A stretch of DNA of 64,000 nucleotides, taken from assembly GCF_030412965.1 (NCBI RefSeq), contig NZ_JAUHJQ010000001.1, positions 522,060 to 586,059 of the forward strand, read 5' to 3'. The first letter of the stretch is position 1, and each line of letters starts with the position of its first letter. Positions 8,972 to 17,443 of the stretch are shown here, one piece after another. A program made the translations under genes and the position numbers. The notes under the pieces are model-generated. The model was given only the letters and a program-made list of their open reading frames with translations, did not search any database and was not told the DNA's origin. The stretch comes from Nocardioides oceani (GTDB lineage: Bacteria > Actinomycetota > Actinomycetes > Propionibacteriales > Nocardioidaceae).

Positions 8972-10018
8972 TCAGTCGCGGTCGACCGGGACGGCGGCGG
9001 TCGTGGTGGTGGGGTGCGAGGCGAGCCCGTGCCGGTCGAACCTCTGGCCGGTGGCGACGCCGGCGACGTAGAAGGAGACGAGCGCGATGAAGACGCCGGC
9101 GATGTCGTCGGCGACGTAGTGCCAGCCGAAGTAGAGCGTCGCGACCACGGTCAGCCCGAAGTTGACCCAGAACACGATGCGCAACGCGCGGCTCTGCACC
9201 GTGTACTGCACCATCAGCGCCCACAGCAGCGAGATCGCGGTGTGCAGGCTGGCGAAGCCTGCGACGGTCTGCGCCTGGCCGTCGCTCCACAGGACGTTCT
9301 GTCGCGCGTTGACCAGGGAGTTCATCAGGTCCGTGGTGCCGGTGTGGGCGAGGTCGTAGAGGTGCGGGTACTCCAGGCCCGGGCCGAGCGTCGGCAGCGC
9401 GTAGTAGGAGATGGTCCCGAGCGTCCACGCCAGGCCCTGGGAGGTGACGAACCACCAGCCGAAGGACAGGTTGCGCGACCACACCAACCAGACGGTCACG
9501 AGGATCGCGACCATCGGGATGAACAGCAGGTAGAAGGTTGAGAGCACGTGGGCCACGACCGTGCGGCCGAGCAGGTCGTGGATGATCCCGGCCGGCTCGT
9601 GGCCGAAGAACAGGATCCGGTCGACCAGGTGCAGCTCGCGGTCGTACATCCGGTCGCTGACCAGCGGGAGGAACGACTTGAGGTTCCGGTAGCAGACGTA
9701 GATGACGTAGAAGCTGACGATGCCGAGCATCACGAGCAGCACGCGCTCGCGGTTCCAGTGCGACCGGAGCCGGTCGCGCACGATCTCCGGCATCTCCTTG
9801 ACCCGCCCGCGCGAGAGCCACAGCGCCCGCGGGACCAGGTCGAGCAGCAGCGCGCCGAGGCACAGCAGCGGGAGCCGCAGCCAGGACGGGCCGAGGAAGC
9901 TGCCCTCGGGGTCGATCAGGGGCCGGTCGATGATGACGGCGGTGACCACGGCCCACGCGCCGATCGCCAGCGCCGTCGCGACGAGCAGGGCGTAGGCGCG
10001 GCGGTACACGGGGGTCAT
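8972..10018 (-). CDS. PAP2-superfamily membrane phosphatase/phosphotransferase
   Basis: Integral membrane protein of 348 aa with about six to eight hydrophobic segments, the first at residues 9-30. The C-terminal half carries PAP2-type active-site pieces: GFASLHTAIS (about 250) and YFGWHYVADD (about 285), whose histidines would form the phospho-enzyme and act as general acid. It best fits the PAP2_3 branch (inositol-phosphotransferase-like), which works on lipid phosphates or inositol lipids on the outer membrane face. The substrate is not visible from sequence. It is 13 bases from the end of thiQ but separated from the NlpC gene by about 127 bases. Confidence 0.85.
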   Translation of the reverse strand: MTPVYRRAYALLVATALAIGAWAVVTAVIIDRPLIDPEGSFLGPSWLRLPLLCLGALLLDLVPRALWLSRGRVKEMPEIVRDRLRSHWNRERVLLVMLGIVSFYVIYVCYRNLKSFLPLVSDRMYDRELHLVDRILFFGHEPAGIIHDLLGRTVVAHVLSTFYLLFIPMVAILVTVWLVWSRNLSFGWWFVTSQGLAWTLGTISYYALPTLGPGLEYPHLYDLAHTGTTDLMNSLVNARQNVLWSDGQAQTVAGFASLHTAISLLWALMVQYTVQSRALRIVFWVNFGLTVVATLYFGWHYVADDIAGVFIALVSFYVAGVATGQRFDRHGLASHPTTTTAAVPVDRD

Positions 10019-10031
10019 CCTAGGTAGGTCG

Positions 10032-11021
10032 TCACACCGCCTGGCCAGTGGGCGCCGCTCCCACCACGGCGAGTCGCGACCCGTCGACCCCCAGTCGTAC
10101 GTCGGCGCCGAGCGCCGGCCGGCGGTCGAGCGGCGCGACCGCGTCCACCTCGCCGAGGCCGGCGACGTCCACCACCAGCCGTACCTGGGTCGGCGTGGCG
10201 CGCGCCCCGACGACGGTGCCGTGGAGGCGGCCGGCGTCGTCGAGCACGAGCGCCGAGCGGCGTACGGCGACGGCCGGGGCGGCGCGGCCGAGGACCAGCT
10301 CGGCCGCGTCGCCCTCGAGCACGCGGGCGTAGCCGAGGAACAGCGCCGTGTCCCGGTCGACCGGCGCCCGCCACACCTCGTCGATCGCCCCCTGCTGGAC
10401 GACCCGGCCCGCGCGCATCACCGCGAGCCGGTCGGCGACGGTGAACGCCTCCTCGTGGTCGTGGGTGACCATCAGGGCGGTGGTGCCGGCCTCGCGCAGG
10501 ATCCGGCGCAGGTCGACGGCGAGCCGCTCGCGCAGACCGGCGTCGAGGGCGGAGAGCGGCTCGTCGAGCAGCAGCAGGCGCGGCTGCACCGCGAGCGAGC
10601 GGGCGAGGGCGACCCGCTGGCGCTCGCCGCCGGAGAGGGTGCCGGGCAGCCGGTCGGCGTACCCCTCGAGCCCGACGAGCGCGAGCAGCTCCTCGACGCG
10701 GGCGGCCGCGTCGGGGGTGCGCCGCAGCCGCAGGGCGTAGCCGACGTTGCGGGCGACGGTGAGGTGGCCGAAGAGCTGGCCGTCCTGGAACATCAGCGCG
10801 AAGTCGCGCTTGTGGGTGGGGGTCCGGGAGAGGTCGGCGCCGTCCCAGGCGATCGAGCCGGTCGCCGGCTCGAGGCCCGCGACGGCACGCAGCAGCGTCG
10901 ACTTGCCGCAGCCGGACGGGCCGAGCACGGCGAGCACCTGCCCGTCGGGGAGGTCGAGCCCGACGTCGCGGACCGCGGGCACGCCGTCGTAGGAGACCGA
11001 GACGTCGGTGAGGGACAGCAT
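10032..11021 (-). CDS. thiQ: Thiamine ABC transporter ATP-binding protein
   Basis: ATPase of a thiamine/thiamine-phosphate importer. Walker A GPSGCGKST is at 34-42, the signature LSGGE at 129-133 and Walker B DEPLSALD at 153-160. The roughly 100-residue C-terminal extension is a TOBE-like regulatory domain as in the Fe/spermidine/thiamine (CUT1-like) group. The start ATG at 11021 overlaps the thiP stop by one base (TGATG), implying translational coupling. A longer frame reaching back to 11267 lies inside thiP and is not used. The thiamine role is inferred from the TPP riboswitch that leads the operon. Confidence 0.93.
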   Translation of the reverse strand: MLSLTDVSVSYDGVPAVRDVGLDLPDGQVLAVLGPSGCGKSTLLRAVAGLEPATGSIAWDGADLSRTPTHKRDFALMFQDGQLFGHLTVARNVGYALRLRRTPDAAARVEELLALVGLEGYADRLPGTLSGGERQRVALARSLAVQPRLLLLDEPLSALDAGLRERLAVDLRRILREAGTTALMVTHDHEEAFTVADRLAVMRAGRVVQQGAIDEVWRAPVDRDTALFLGYARVLEGDAAELVLGRAAPAVAVRRSALVLDDAGRLHGTVVGARATPTQVRLVVDVAGLGEVDAVAPLDRRPALGADVRLGVDGSRLAVVGAAPTGQAV

Positions 11022-12652
11022 CAGAGGACTCCGAGGGAGGGGACGCGCAGCCGCTCGACCGCGAGCATGACGACGGCGGTCGTGGCGGCGAGGACGACGG
11101 AGGCGGCCAGCGCCATCCCGTAGTTCATCGCACCGGGGCTGCCGATGAGGCGGAAGATCACGACGGGGACGGTGGCGCGCTCGTCGCGGGCCAGGAACGC
11201 CGTGGCGCCGAACTCGCCGAGCGACGCGGCGAACGCGAAGCCGGCCGCCGCGAGCAGCGGGCGCCACACCGCCGGCAGGTCGACCGTGGCGAGGGTGCGC
11301 AGCGGTCCGGCGCCCAGCGAGGCAGCGGCCTGGCGCTGGCGGTCGTCGATCCCGCCGAGCACGGGGACGATCGTGCGGACCACGAGCGGCAGCGCGACCA
11401 GGGCCTGCGCGACCGGCACGAGCAGGGCGGAGTCGCGCAGGTCCACCGGCGGCCGGTCGAGGGTGATGAGGAACCCGAAGCCGAGGGTCACCGCCGAGAC
11501 CCCGAGCGGCAGCATGAAGAACCCGTCGAGCACCGAGCGCACCCGCCGCTCGGCGGGCGTCCGGGAGCGGCGCGTCACCACGACCGCGACGACCAGCCCG
11601 AGCAGCAGCGACATCCAGGTCGCATCGACGGCGGTGCGCAGCGAGGTCACCAGCGCCTCGGTCACCGGCACGAGCAGCGCTCCCTCACCGGTCGAGCGGA
11701 GGGCGCGGTAGTTGCCCAGGCTCCAGGCGTCGCCGACCCGCAGGGAGCCGAGCACCAGGGTGAGGACCGGCGCCGCGACCAGGGCGAGCAGCAGGACGGT
11801 GGCGAGGACCTGCGGCCAGTCGGAGCGGCGTACGGCGCGGGGCCGGGCGGTCCGCCGGGCCACCGTCGGGTCGGGGACCGCCCGCAGCCGGGCGGCCAGC
11901 GCGAGCAGCACCGTGATCGCGACCAGCTGGACGACCGAGAGCGCGGCGGCGGCCTGGAGGTCGAGCAGGTTGGTGGTCAGCAGGTAGATCTCGGTCTCCA
12001 CCGAGGCGTACCGCAGCCCGCCGAGGGTGAGGACCACGCCGAACGAGGTCGCGCAGAAGAGGAACACCACGCTCGCCGCCGAGACGATCGCGGGCCGCAG
12101 CGCCGGCAGCGTGACGGTGCGCAGGACCTGCAGCGGGGAGGCGCCGAGCGCGGCCGCCGCCTCCGCCGGCCGCGGGTCGAGCCCCTCCCAGGCGGCCCCC
12201 ACGCTGCGGATCACCACGGCGACGTTGAAGAACGCCAGCCCCGCGACGATCGCGACCGGCGTGCCGTCGAGGCCGAGGCCGCCGAGCGGGCCCGACTCGC
12301 CCAGCAGCTGCCGGAAGGCGACGCCGACCACGACCGTGGGCAGCACGAACGGCACGAGCAGCGCCGCGCGCACGGCCCGGCGCAACGGCAGGTCCAGCCG
12401 GTGCAGGACGTACGCCGCCGGGAGCCCGAGCGCCACCGAGACCAGCGTCGCGACGGCCGAGGACCAGACGGTGAACCACACCACCCGCCCGGTCCGCGGC
12501 CGGGTCAGCACCTCGACGACCCCGCCGGGGTCGAAGCCGCCGTCGGGCCAGAAGCCGCGAGCGACCATGCCGCCGACCGGCAGCACGAAGAACACGCCGA
12601 GCACCAGCACCGGCCCGAGGGCCAGGCCGAGCAGGGCGAGCGTGCGCCTCAT
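11021..12652 (-). CDS. thiP: Thiamine ABC transporter permease (double-length)
   Basis: Inner-membrane channel of the importer, 543 aa, a tandem fusion of two permease halves with about 12 transmembrane segments. Each half has an EAA loop that docks to ThiQ: EAAAALGASPLQVL near 165 and QAAASLGAGPLRTL near 437. This two-in-one form is typical of ThiP and FbpB-type iron permeases; iron would be the main alternative, but the riboswitch favours thiamine. It lies 16 bases after thiB and overlaps thiQ by one base. Confidence 0.93.
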   Translation of the reverse strand: MRRTLALLGLALGPVLVLGVFFVLPVGGMVARGFWPDGGFDPGGVVEVLTRPRTGRVVWFTVWSSAVATLVSVALGLPAAYVLHRLDLPLRRAVRAALLVPFVLPTVVVGVAFRQLLGESGPLGGLGLDGTPVAIVAGLAFFNVAVVIRSVGAAWEGLDPRPAEAAAALGASPLQVLRTVTLPALRPAIVSAASVVFLFCATSFGVVLTLGGLRYASVETEIYLLTTNLLDLQAAAALSVVQLVAITVLLALAARLRAVPDPTVARRTARPRAVRRSDWPQVLATVLLLALVAAPVLTLVLGSLRVGDAWSLGNYRALRSTGEGALLVPVTEALVTSLRTAVDATWMSLLLGLVVAVVVTRRSRTPAERRVRSVLDGFFMLPLGVSAVTLGFGFLITLDRPPVDLRDSALLVPVAQALVALPLVVRTIVPVLGGIDDRQRQAAASLGAGPLRTLATVDLPAVWRPLLAAAGFAFAASLGEFGATAFLARDERATVPVVIFRLIGSPGAMNYGMALAASVVLAATTAVVMLAVERLRVPSLGVL

Positions 12653-12668
12653 CGGGTGCCGGGGACCG

Positions 12669-13745
12669 TCACCGGGTGGTGACGTCGCTCCACTCGCGCA
12701 GCCACGCGTCGCGGTTCTCGGCGATGTCGGCCGGGTCCACGGCGTACGGCTCGTCGGGCTGCTCGGCGAAGCGCGCCCAGTCGGCGGGCAGCTCCACGTC
12801 GTCGCGGACCGGGAAGACGTACATCGACTCCGGCAGCGCCGCCTGGACCTCCGGGGTCAGCAGGAACTCCAGCAGCGCCTCGCCGCCCTCGGGGTTCGCG
12901 GCGCCCTCGAGCAGGCCGGCGTACTCCACCTGGCGGAAGCAGGTGTCGAGCAGCGCGCTGGTGGTCGTGCCGCCCTCCCCGTCGAGGGTGAAGGCCGGTG
13001 AGGAGTCGTAGGAGACGACGATCGGCCGGTCGCCCTTGCCGCCGCCCTGGGTGAAGTCGACCTGGTAGGCGTCCGACCAGCCGTCGACCAGCTTCGCGCC
13101 GTTGTCGACCAGCCGCTCCCAGTAGGCCGGCCACCCGTCGCCGTACTCCGCGACGGTCGCGAGGAGGAAGGCCAGGCCCGGCGAGCTGGTGGTGGCGCCG
13201 GGGACGACGAGGAGGTCGCGGTACGCCGGGTCGGCGAGGTCGTCGAGGTCGGCCGGCGGCTCGAGGCCCTCCCGGGCGAACCAGGTGTCGTCGACGTTGA
13301 CGCACACGTTGCCGGTGTCCACGGGCACCAGGTCGTCGGCGGCGTCCCCCGTCTCGAGGTCGTACGCCGCCGCGCCGGCGGGCCGCTCGACGTCGGTGTC
13401 GGCGATCACGCCCTCCTCGAGCGCACGGGACGCGAAGGTGTTGTCGACGCCGAAGACGACGTCGCCGAGCGGGGCGTCCTCGGTCAGCACCAGCCGGTTG
13501 GTCAGCGACCCGGCGTCGCCGGCGCTGCGGACCTCGAGGCGGTAGCCGCTCTCCTCCTCGAAGGCCGCCAGCACCTCGTCGGGCAGCGTGAAGGACTCGT
13601 GGGTGACCAGGACGACCTCGGTCGGGGTGCCGCCCTCGCTCGTCGGCTCGTCGTCGTCACCCCCGCCCACGAGCGAGCAGGAGGTGACGGCGGTGGCCGT
13701 GAGGCCGACCAGGGCGGTGGACGCGAGCGCGCGCACGGATCTCAT
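12669..13745 (-). CDS. thiB: Thiamine-binding lipoprotein
   Basis: Extracellular substrate-binding protein of the importer, 358 aa. A lipoprotein signal ends in the lipobox TAVTSC, with acylated Cys23. The body is a type II periplasmic-binding fold like ThiB/TbpA (VTHESFTLP at the start of the mature domain, VVSYDSSPA in the second lobe). The ATG at 13745 is preceded by AAGGGAG at 5-base spacing, which is also the 3' end of the TPP aptamer. A longer frame to 13847 would start inside the riboswitch and is rejected. Confidence 0.94.
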   Translation of the reverse strand: MRSVRALASTALVGLTATAVTSCSLVGGGDDDEPTSEGGTPTEVVLVTHESFTLPDEVLAAFEEESGYRLEVRSAGDAGSLTNRLVLTEDAPLGDVVFGVDNTFASRALEEGVIADTDVERPAGAAAYDLETGDAADDLVPVDTGNVCVNVDDTWFAREGLEPPADLDDLADPAYRDLLVVPGATTSSPGLAFLLATVAEYGDGWPAYWERLVDNGAKLVDGWSDAYQVDFTQGGGKGDRPIVVSYDSSPAFTLDGEGGTTTSALLDTCFRQVEYAGLLEGAANPEGGEALLEFLLTPEVQAALPESMYVFPVRDDVELPADWARFAEQPDEPYAVDPADIAENRDAWLREWSDVTTR

Positions 13746-13750
13746 GGTGA

Positions 13751-13833
13751 CTCCCTTCGCCGGTGCTAACCGGAGCAGGTTCGAGGGTCTGCAGCTCTTC
13801 TGCACTCTCAGCACGCTCGCGCGTGCTCCCCTG
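13751..13833 (-). promoter_or_regulatory. TPP riboswitch (THI element) controlling thiBPQ
   Basis: Reading the minus strand from 13833, the conserved THI-box blocks follow in order: GGGGAGC, then GCTGAGAG (13805-13812 region), GACCCTCGAACCTG, CCGGTTAGCACCGG and GCGAAGGGAG. These match the TPP aptamer core (CUGAGA, ACCYNNGAACCUGA, GGNUAAUNCC, GCGNAGGGA). The final GGGAG is also the ribosome-binding site of thiB, so ligand binding most likely blocks translation start rather than transcription. Only 15 bases separate the element from the stop of the upstream sigma-factor gene. Confidence 0.95.
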
Positions 13834-13848
13834 TCGTGAGAGGCCAAC

Positions 13849-14754
13849 CTAGCGCGCGAGCACCACCGGCCCGACGGGGTGTCCGAGGCGCTGGAGCTTC
13901 TCGGGGTTGCGGACGAGGTAGATGCCGGTCACCGCGCCGTCCTCGACGAGCAGCGTGGCGACCGTGTCGAGCACGCCGTCGACGACGAACCGCAGGCCCG
14001 GGGCGCCGTTGAGGTCGACCGGCTCCATCCGGACGTCGCCCCCGCTCGGCACGACGCCGAGCAGGAAGCGCAGCACCCTGTCCCGCCCGAGGACCGGCCG
14101 CCGCGCCGCCGACCGCAGCCCGCCGCCGTCGCTGGTGAGCACGACATCGGGGGCGAGCGCCTCCACGAGCGAGGCGAGGTCTCCGGTGGCCGCCGCCGCG
14201 AGGAACCGGTCGACGACCGCCCGCTGCTCGCTCCGGCTCACGCTGACCCGGGGCCGTCGGGCCTCGACGTGGCCACGCGCCCGGTGCGCGACCTGGCGCA
14301 CCGCCGCCGGTGACCGGTCCACGGCGGCCGCGATCTCGTCGTACGGCACGTCGAAGACCTCGCGCAGCACGAACACGGCCCGCTCGGTCGGCGTCAGCGT
14401 CTCCAGCACCAGCAGCATCGCGGTCGACACGCTGTCGGCCAGCTCGACGTCCTCGGCGACGTCCGGGACGGTCAGCAGCGGCTCCGGCAGCCACGGCCCG
14501 ACGTAGGACTCCCGGCGCCGCGCCAGCGCGCGGAGCCGGTTGAGGCCCTGCCGGGTCACGACGCGGACGAGGTAGGCGCGCGGGTCGTGGACCTCGGCGA
14601 GGTCGACCTCCGCCCAGCGCAACCACGACTCCTGCACGACGTCCTCCGCGTCCGCGGCCGACCCGAGGAGCTCGTAGGCGACGGTGAAGAGGAGGTTGCG
14701 GTACGTCGCGAAGAGCTCGGCATGGGACTGGCCGTGGGACTGGGCGGGGGTCAC
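13849..14754 (-). CDS. ECF sigma factor, ECF41 type (SigJ-like) with SnoaL-like C-terminal domain
   Basis: Alternative RNA-polymerase sigma factor, 301 aa. The sigma2 region carries AEDVVQESWLRW (36-47) and sigma4 lies at about 115-165. Between them is WLPEP at 88-92, a linker signature of ECF41 proteins. The SnoaL-like C-terminal extension ends with NPEKL at 283-287, matching the NPDKL motif through which ECF41 factors regulate themselves instead of using an anti-sigma factor. ECF41 genes normally sit beside a carboxymuconolactone decarboxylase, oxidoreductase or epimerase target; none is adjacent here. The start is GTG at 14754; the gene is divergent from the esterase. Confidence 0.9.
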   Translation of the reverse strand: MTPAQSHGQSHAELFATYRNLLFTVAYELLGSAADAEDVVQESWLRWAEVDLAEVHDPRAYLVRVVTRQGLNRLRALARRRESYVGPWLPEPLLTVPDVAEDVELADSVSTAMLLVLETLTPTERAVFVLREVFDVPYDEIAAAVDRSPAAVRQVAHRARGHVEARRPRVSVSRSEQRAVVDRFLAAAATGDLASLVEALAPDVVLTSDGGGLRSAARRPVLGRDRVLRFLLGVVPSGGDVRMEPVDLNGAPGLRFVVDGVLDTVATLLVEDGAVTGIYLVRNPEKLQRLGHPVGPVVLAR

Positions 14755-14849
14755 CTGCGGACCGTAGCCAGCGGCGGTCCGGGAGTGCGCCCGGGCGTGC
14801 GTTCGGGCACCCCGGCGACCGTGCTGGCGCGACGTGTGAGAGTTGCGCC

Positions 14850-15779
14850 GTGCCGTCCCCGACCCACCAGGCCCTCGCCTGGGCCCTCCCCCGGCTGCGC
14901 CGCTCCCGCGACCTCGACTCGCCCGAGGCCGAGCGCGCGCGGCTCGAGCAGTGGCACCTCGGCACCGTCGGGCAGCCGCTGCCGACCAACGCCGTCACGC
15001 GGTTCGAGCGGCGCTTCTCGGTGGTGCGCGAGGAGGTGCCCGCCGCGGCCGGGTCGTTCCCGTCGTACACCCTCACCGCGCGGGGCACGTCGCCGACGCG
15101 GACCGTGGTCTACGTGCACGGCGGCGGGTACACCGCCGGCATCGACCCCTTCCACGTGCGGTACGCCGCGCGGCTGGCCTCGCGGCTCGGGGTGCGGGTC
15201 GTCGTCCCGGACTACCCCGTCGCGCCCGAGCACACCTGGCGCGACTCCCACGACGCGCTCGTCGACCTCGTCGCCTCGTGGGGCGAGCGCTCCCCCGGCG
15301 GGACCGTGCTCGCCGGCGACTCCGCCGGCGGCGGGCTGGCGCTCGCGCTGGCCCTCTCGCTGCGCGACCGCGGGCTGGCGCAGCCCGACCGGCTCCTCCT
15401 GCACGCGCCGTGGGTCGACCTGAGCACGAGCACGCCGGAGACCGAGGCGTACGACGCCGTCGACCCGTGGCTGTTCCTCGGCAAGCTCCGCGCGTACGCG
15501 CTGTGGTGGGCCGGCTCGCCCGAGGACCTGGTGCGCCCGGAGGTCTCGCCCGCGCTGGGCGACCTGGCCGGCCTGCCCCCGGCGCTGGTCTTCCAGGGGA
15601 CGCGCGACCTGCTCACGCCGGGCACCCGGCTGCTCGTCCGGCGCGCCCGCGAGGCCGGCTGGGCGCTGACCTACGTGGAGGAGCCGGACCTGCTCCACGT
15701 CTACCCGCTGCTGCCGCTCGTGCCCGAGGCCCGGCGCGCGTGGCGGCGTACCGAGGAGTTCCTGGCGGTGCCCCGATGA
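14850..15779 (+). CDS. Alpha/beta hydrolase, hormone-sensitive-lipase family
   Basis: Predicted cytosolic carboxylesterase or lipase of 309 aa. The oxyanion-hole motif HGGG is at 90-93 and the nucleophile elbow GDSAGG at 156-161 (Ser158). The acid is probably in TRDLLTPG near 252, and a His follows in LLHVYP near 283. These features place it in the HSL (family IV) group. The GTG start at 14850 lies 95 bases from the divergent sigma factor. The stop overlaps the following GNAT start by four bases (ATGA), so the two are one operon. The substrate is unknown. Confidence 0.88.
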   Translation: MPSPTHQALAWALPRLRRSRDLDSPEAERARLEQWHLGTVGQPLPTNAVTRFERRFSVVREEVPAAAGSFPSYTLTARGTSPTRTVVYVHGGGYTAGIDPFHVRYAARLASRLGVRVVVPDYPVAPEHTWRDSHDALVDLVASWGERSPGGTVLAGDSAGGGLALALALSLRDRGLAQPDRLLLHAPWVDLSTSTPETEAYDAVDPWLFLGKLRAYALWWAGSPEDLVRPEVSPALGDLAGLPPALVFQGTRDLLTPGTRLLVRRAREAGWALTYVEEPDLLHVYPLLPLVPEARRAWRRTEEFLAVPR

Positions 15780-16219
15780 CCGTCCGCGCCGTCTCCGTCC
15801 CCTTCTCCGCGCTCTCGGCCCTCGACGTCTACGCCGTCGCGCGGCTGCGGCAGCAGGTGTTCGTCGTCGAGCAGGCGTGCCCCTACCCCGACCTCGACGG
15901 CCGTGACCTCGAGGACGGCACCCGGCACGTGCTGCTGCTCGACGACTCCGCCAGCTCCGGGCTGCTCGGCTACGCGCGGGTGCTCGACGACGGCGACGTG
16001 TGGCGGATCGGCCGGGTGCTGCTCGATCCCTCCGCCCGCGGCCGCGGGCTGGCCGACGTGGTCATGCGCACCGCGCTCTCGACCTGCCCCGGGCGCGACG
16101 TCGTGCTCGACGCCCAGTCCCCCCTCGCCCGCTGGTACGCCACCTTCGGCTTCGTCGGCGACGGCCCGGAGTTCGTCGAGGACGGCATCCCGCACCTGCC
16201 GATGCGCCTGCGGGTGTGA
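15776..16219 (+). CDS. GNAT N-acetyltransferase, ElaA type
   Basis: Small 147-aa acetyltransferase. The N-terminal pattern LRQQVFVVEQACPYPDLDG (residues 23-41) is highly characteristic of the ElaA family. The acetyl-CoA loop is in VLLDPSARGRGLADVVM, near 80-96. The acceptor is not known for the family. The start ATG overlaps the esterase stop (ATGA), so it is translationally coupled to that gene. It ends before a 40-base inverted-repeat element. Confidence 0.88.
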   Translation: MTVRAVSVPFSALSALDVYAVARLRQQVFVVEQACPYPDLDGRDLEDGTRHVLLLDDSASSGLLGYARVLDDGDVWRIGRVLLDPSARGRGLADVVMRTALSTCPGRDVVLDAQSPLARWYATFGFVGDGPEFVEDGIPHLPMRLRV

Positions 16220-16253
16220 CTGCTGGGGCCGGAGTGGCGGACGTGTCGACCAG

Positions 16254-16337
16254 CATCCCAGGTTAACTTGGGACCTTGACGCTTCCCTGCCATCGCAATG
16301 GCCGCGAAGCGTCAACATCCCACGTTTACTTGGGATG
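16254..16337. repeat. 40-base imperfect inverted repeat at a convergent junction
   Basis: Arm 16254-16293 and arm 16298-16337 are inverted copies matching at 33 of 40 positions around a CGCA loop. They share a perfect inner block TTGACGCTTC/GAAGCGTCAA. Each arm is itself a small hairpin (CATCCCA...TGGGA). The element lies between the stops of the GNAT gene (16219) and the MBL gene (16348). It could serve as a bidirectional terminator, but it is far more elaborate than the simple one at 5314-5347. Confidence 0.85.
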
Positions 16338-16347
16338 TCGAGCCCCC

Positions 16348-17421
16348 TCAGACCGCCGCGAACACGACCCCATCGGAGGCGTCGGCGCGGGAGGCGCGGC
16401 CGCGGGCGACGAGCAGCTCGAGGTGGGCCTTGGTCTCCATGGCGGCCATGCCGCGGCTGAAGACGTCCAGCGTCTCGTAGGGGTGCTCGTGGCGGGTCCA
16501 GCCGAGGTGGCCGGCGACCTGGTGGGCGGTGAGCGGGCCGGAGGAGAGGGCGGCCAGCGAGTCGGCGAGGCGGGTCTCGTGGTGGGCGAGCAGCTCGTCG
16601 ACACGGGCGTGCGAGGACGGCGCGACCGGGCCGTGGGCGGGCAGGACCTGCAGGTCGGGGAGCGAGCGGACCTTGGTCAGCGAGGCCATGAAGTCACCCA
16701 GCGGCTGGTCGTCCATCGGCATGGTGAAGCCGATGGACGGAGTGATCGTCGGGAGCACGTGGTCGCCGGCGAAGAGCAGGCCGGCGTCGCGCTCGGCGTA
16801 CACGTAGTGCCCGGGGGTGTGGCCGGGGGTGTGCACGGCGTCGATGGTGCGGGGGCCGACCGCGATCCGGATGTCGCCGTCGAGCCAGGTGTCGGCGAAC
16901 GCCCAGTGCGTCGGGTCGGGCAGCGAGGCCTCGTCGGACTCCTGGCCGGGGCTGTTCCACTCCGCGGCCAGCTCGGCGGCGCCGGCGGTGCGCAGGGCGC
17001 CGGCGAAGGGGTTCTCGGTCATCGAGGCGGCGTCCTGCATGAGCTCCAGCGCCGGGCGGTCGCCGACGCCGAGGGCGACGTCGACGCCGAGCTCGGTGCC
17101 GAGCACCCGGGCGAGCGTGTAGTGGTCGCGGTGGACGTGGGTGACGAGGAACCGGCGGATGTCGCCGAAGCCCGCGCCGATCTGCCCCAGGCACCGGTCG
17201 AGCAGGTCACGCGCCTGCGGGATCGCCCACCCGCCGTCGACCAGCGTCAGCCCGTCGTCGGCCACGACGACGTACACGTTGATCGCCTTGAGCCCGTCCA
17301 TCGGCAGCGGCAGCGGGATCCGGTGGATCCCCTCGGCGACCTGCCAGGCGCCCTCGGCCGTCCAGTGCTCGCCGGAGTCGGGCGAGACGGCGTGGGCGGT
17401 CGAGGTGCTGGAGGTGGTCAC
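16348..17421 (-). CDS. Metallo-beta-lactamase-fold hydrolase
   Basis: Cytosolic 357-aa hydrolase with the zinc motif HVHRDH at 95-100 (HxHxDH), further ligands in HTPGHTPGH (near 197-205), an Asp in FAGDH and a His in LPAHGP. The C-terminal 90 residues form a helical tail seen in glyoxalase II-like and beta-lactamase-like (LACTB2) proteins. The substrate is unknown; thioesters are a reasonable guess. It follows the SDR gene by 22 bases on the same strand, so it is probably the third gene of the operon led by the 18244 reductase. The start is GTG 17421 with a weak ribosome-binding site. Confidence 0.86.
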   Translation of the reverse strand: MTTSSTSTAHAVSPDSGEHWTAEGAWQVAEGIHRIPLPLPMDGLKAINVYVVVADDGLTLVDGGWAIPQARDLLDRCLGQIGAGFGDIRRFLVTHVHRDHYTLARVLGTELGVDVALGVGDRPALELMQDAASMTENPFAGALRTAGAAELAAEWNSPGQESDEASLPDPTHWAFADTWLDGDIRIAVGPRTIDAVHTPGHTPGHYVYAERDAGLLFAGDHVLPTITPSIGFTMPMDDQPLGDFMASLTKVRSLPDLQVLPAHGPVAPSSHARVDELLAHHETRLADSLAALSSGPLTAHQVAGHLGWTRHEHPYETLDVFSRGMAAMETKAHLELLVARGRASRADASDGVVFAAV

Positions 17422-17443
17422 CGGCCGGACTCTACGGTCGGGA

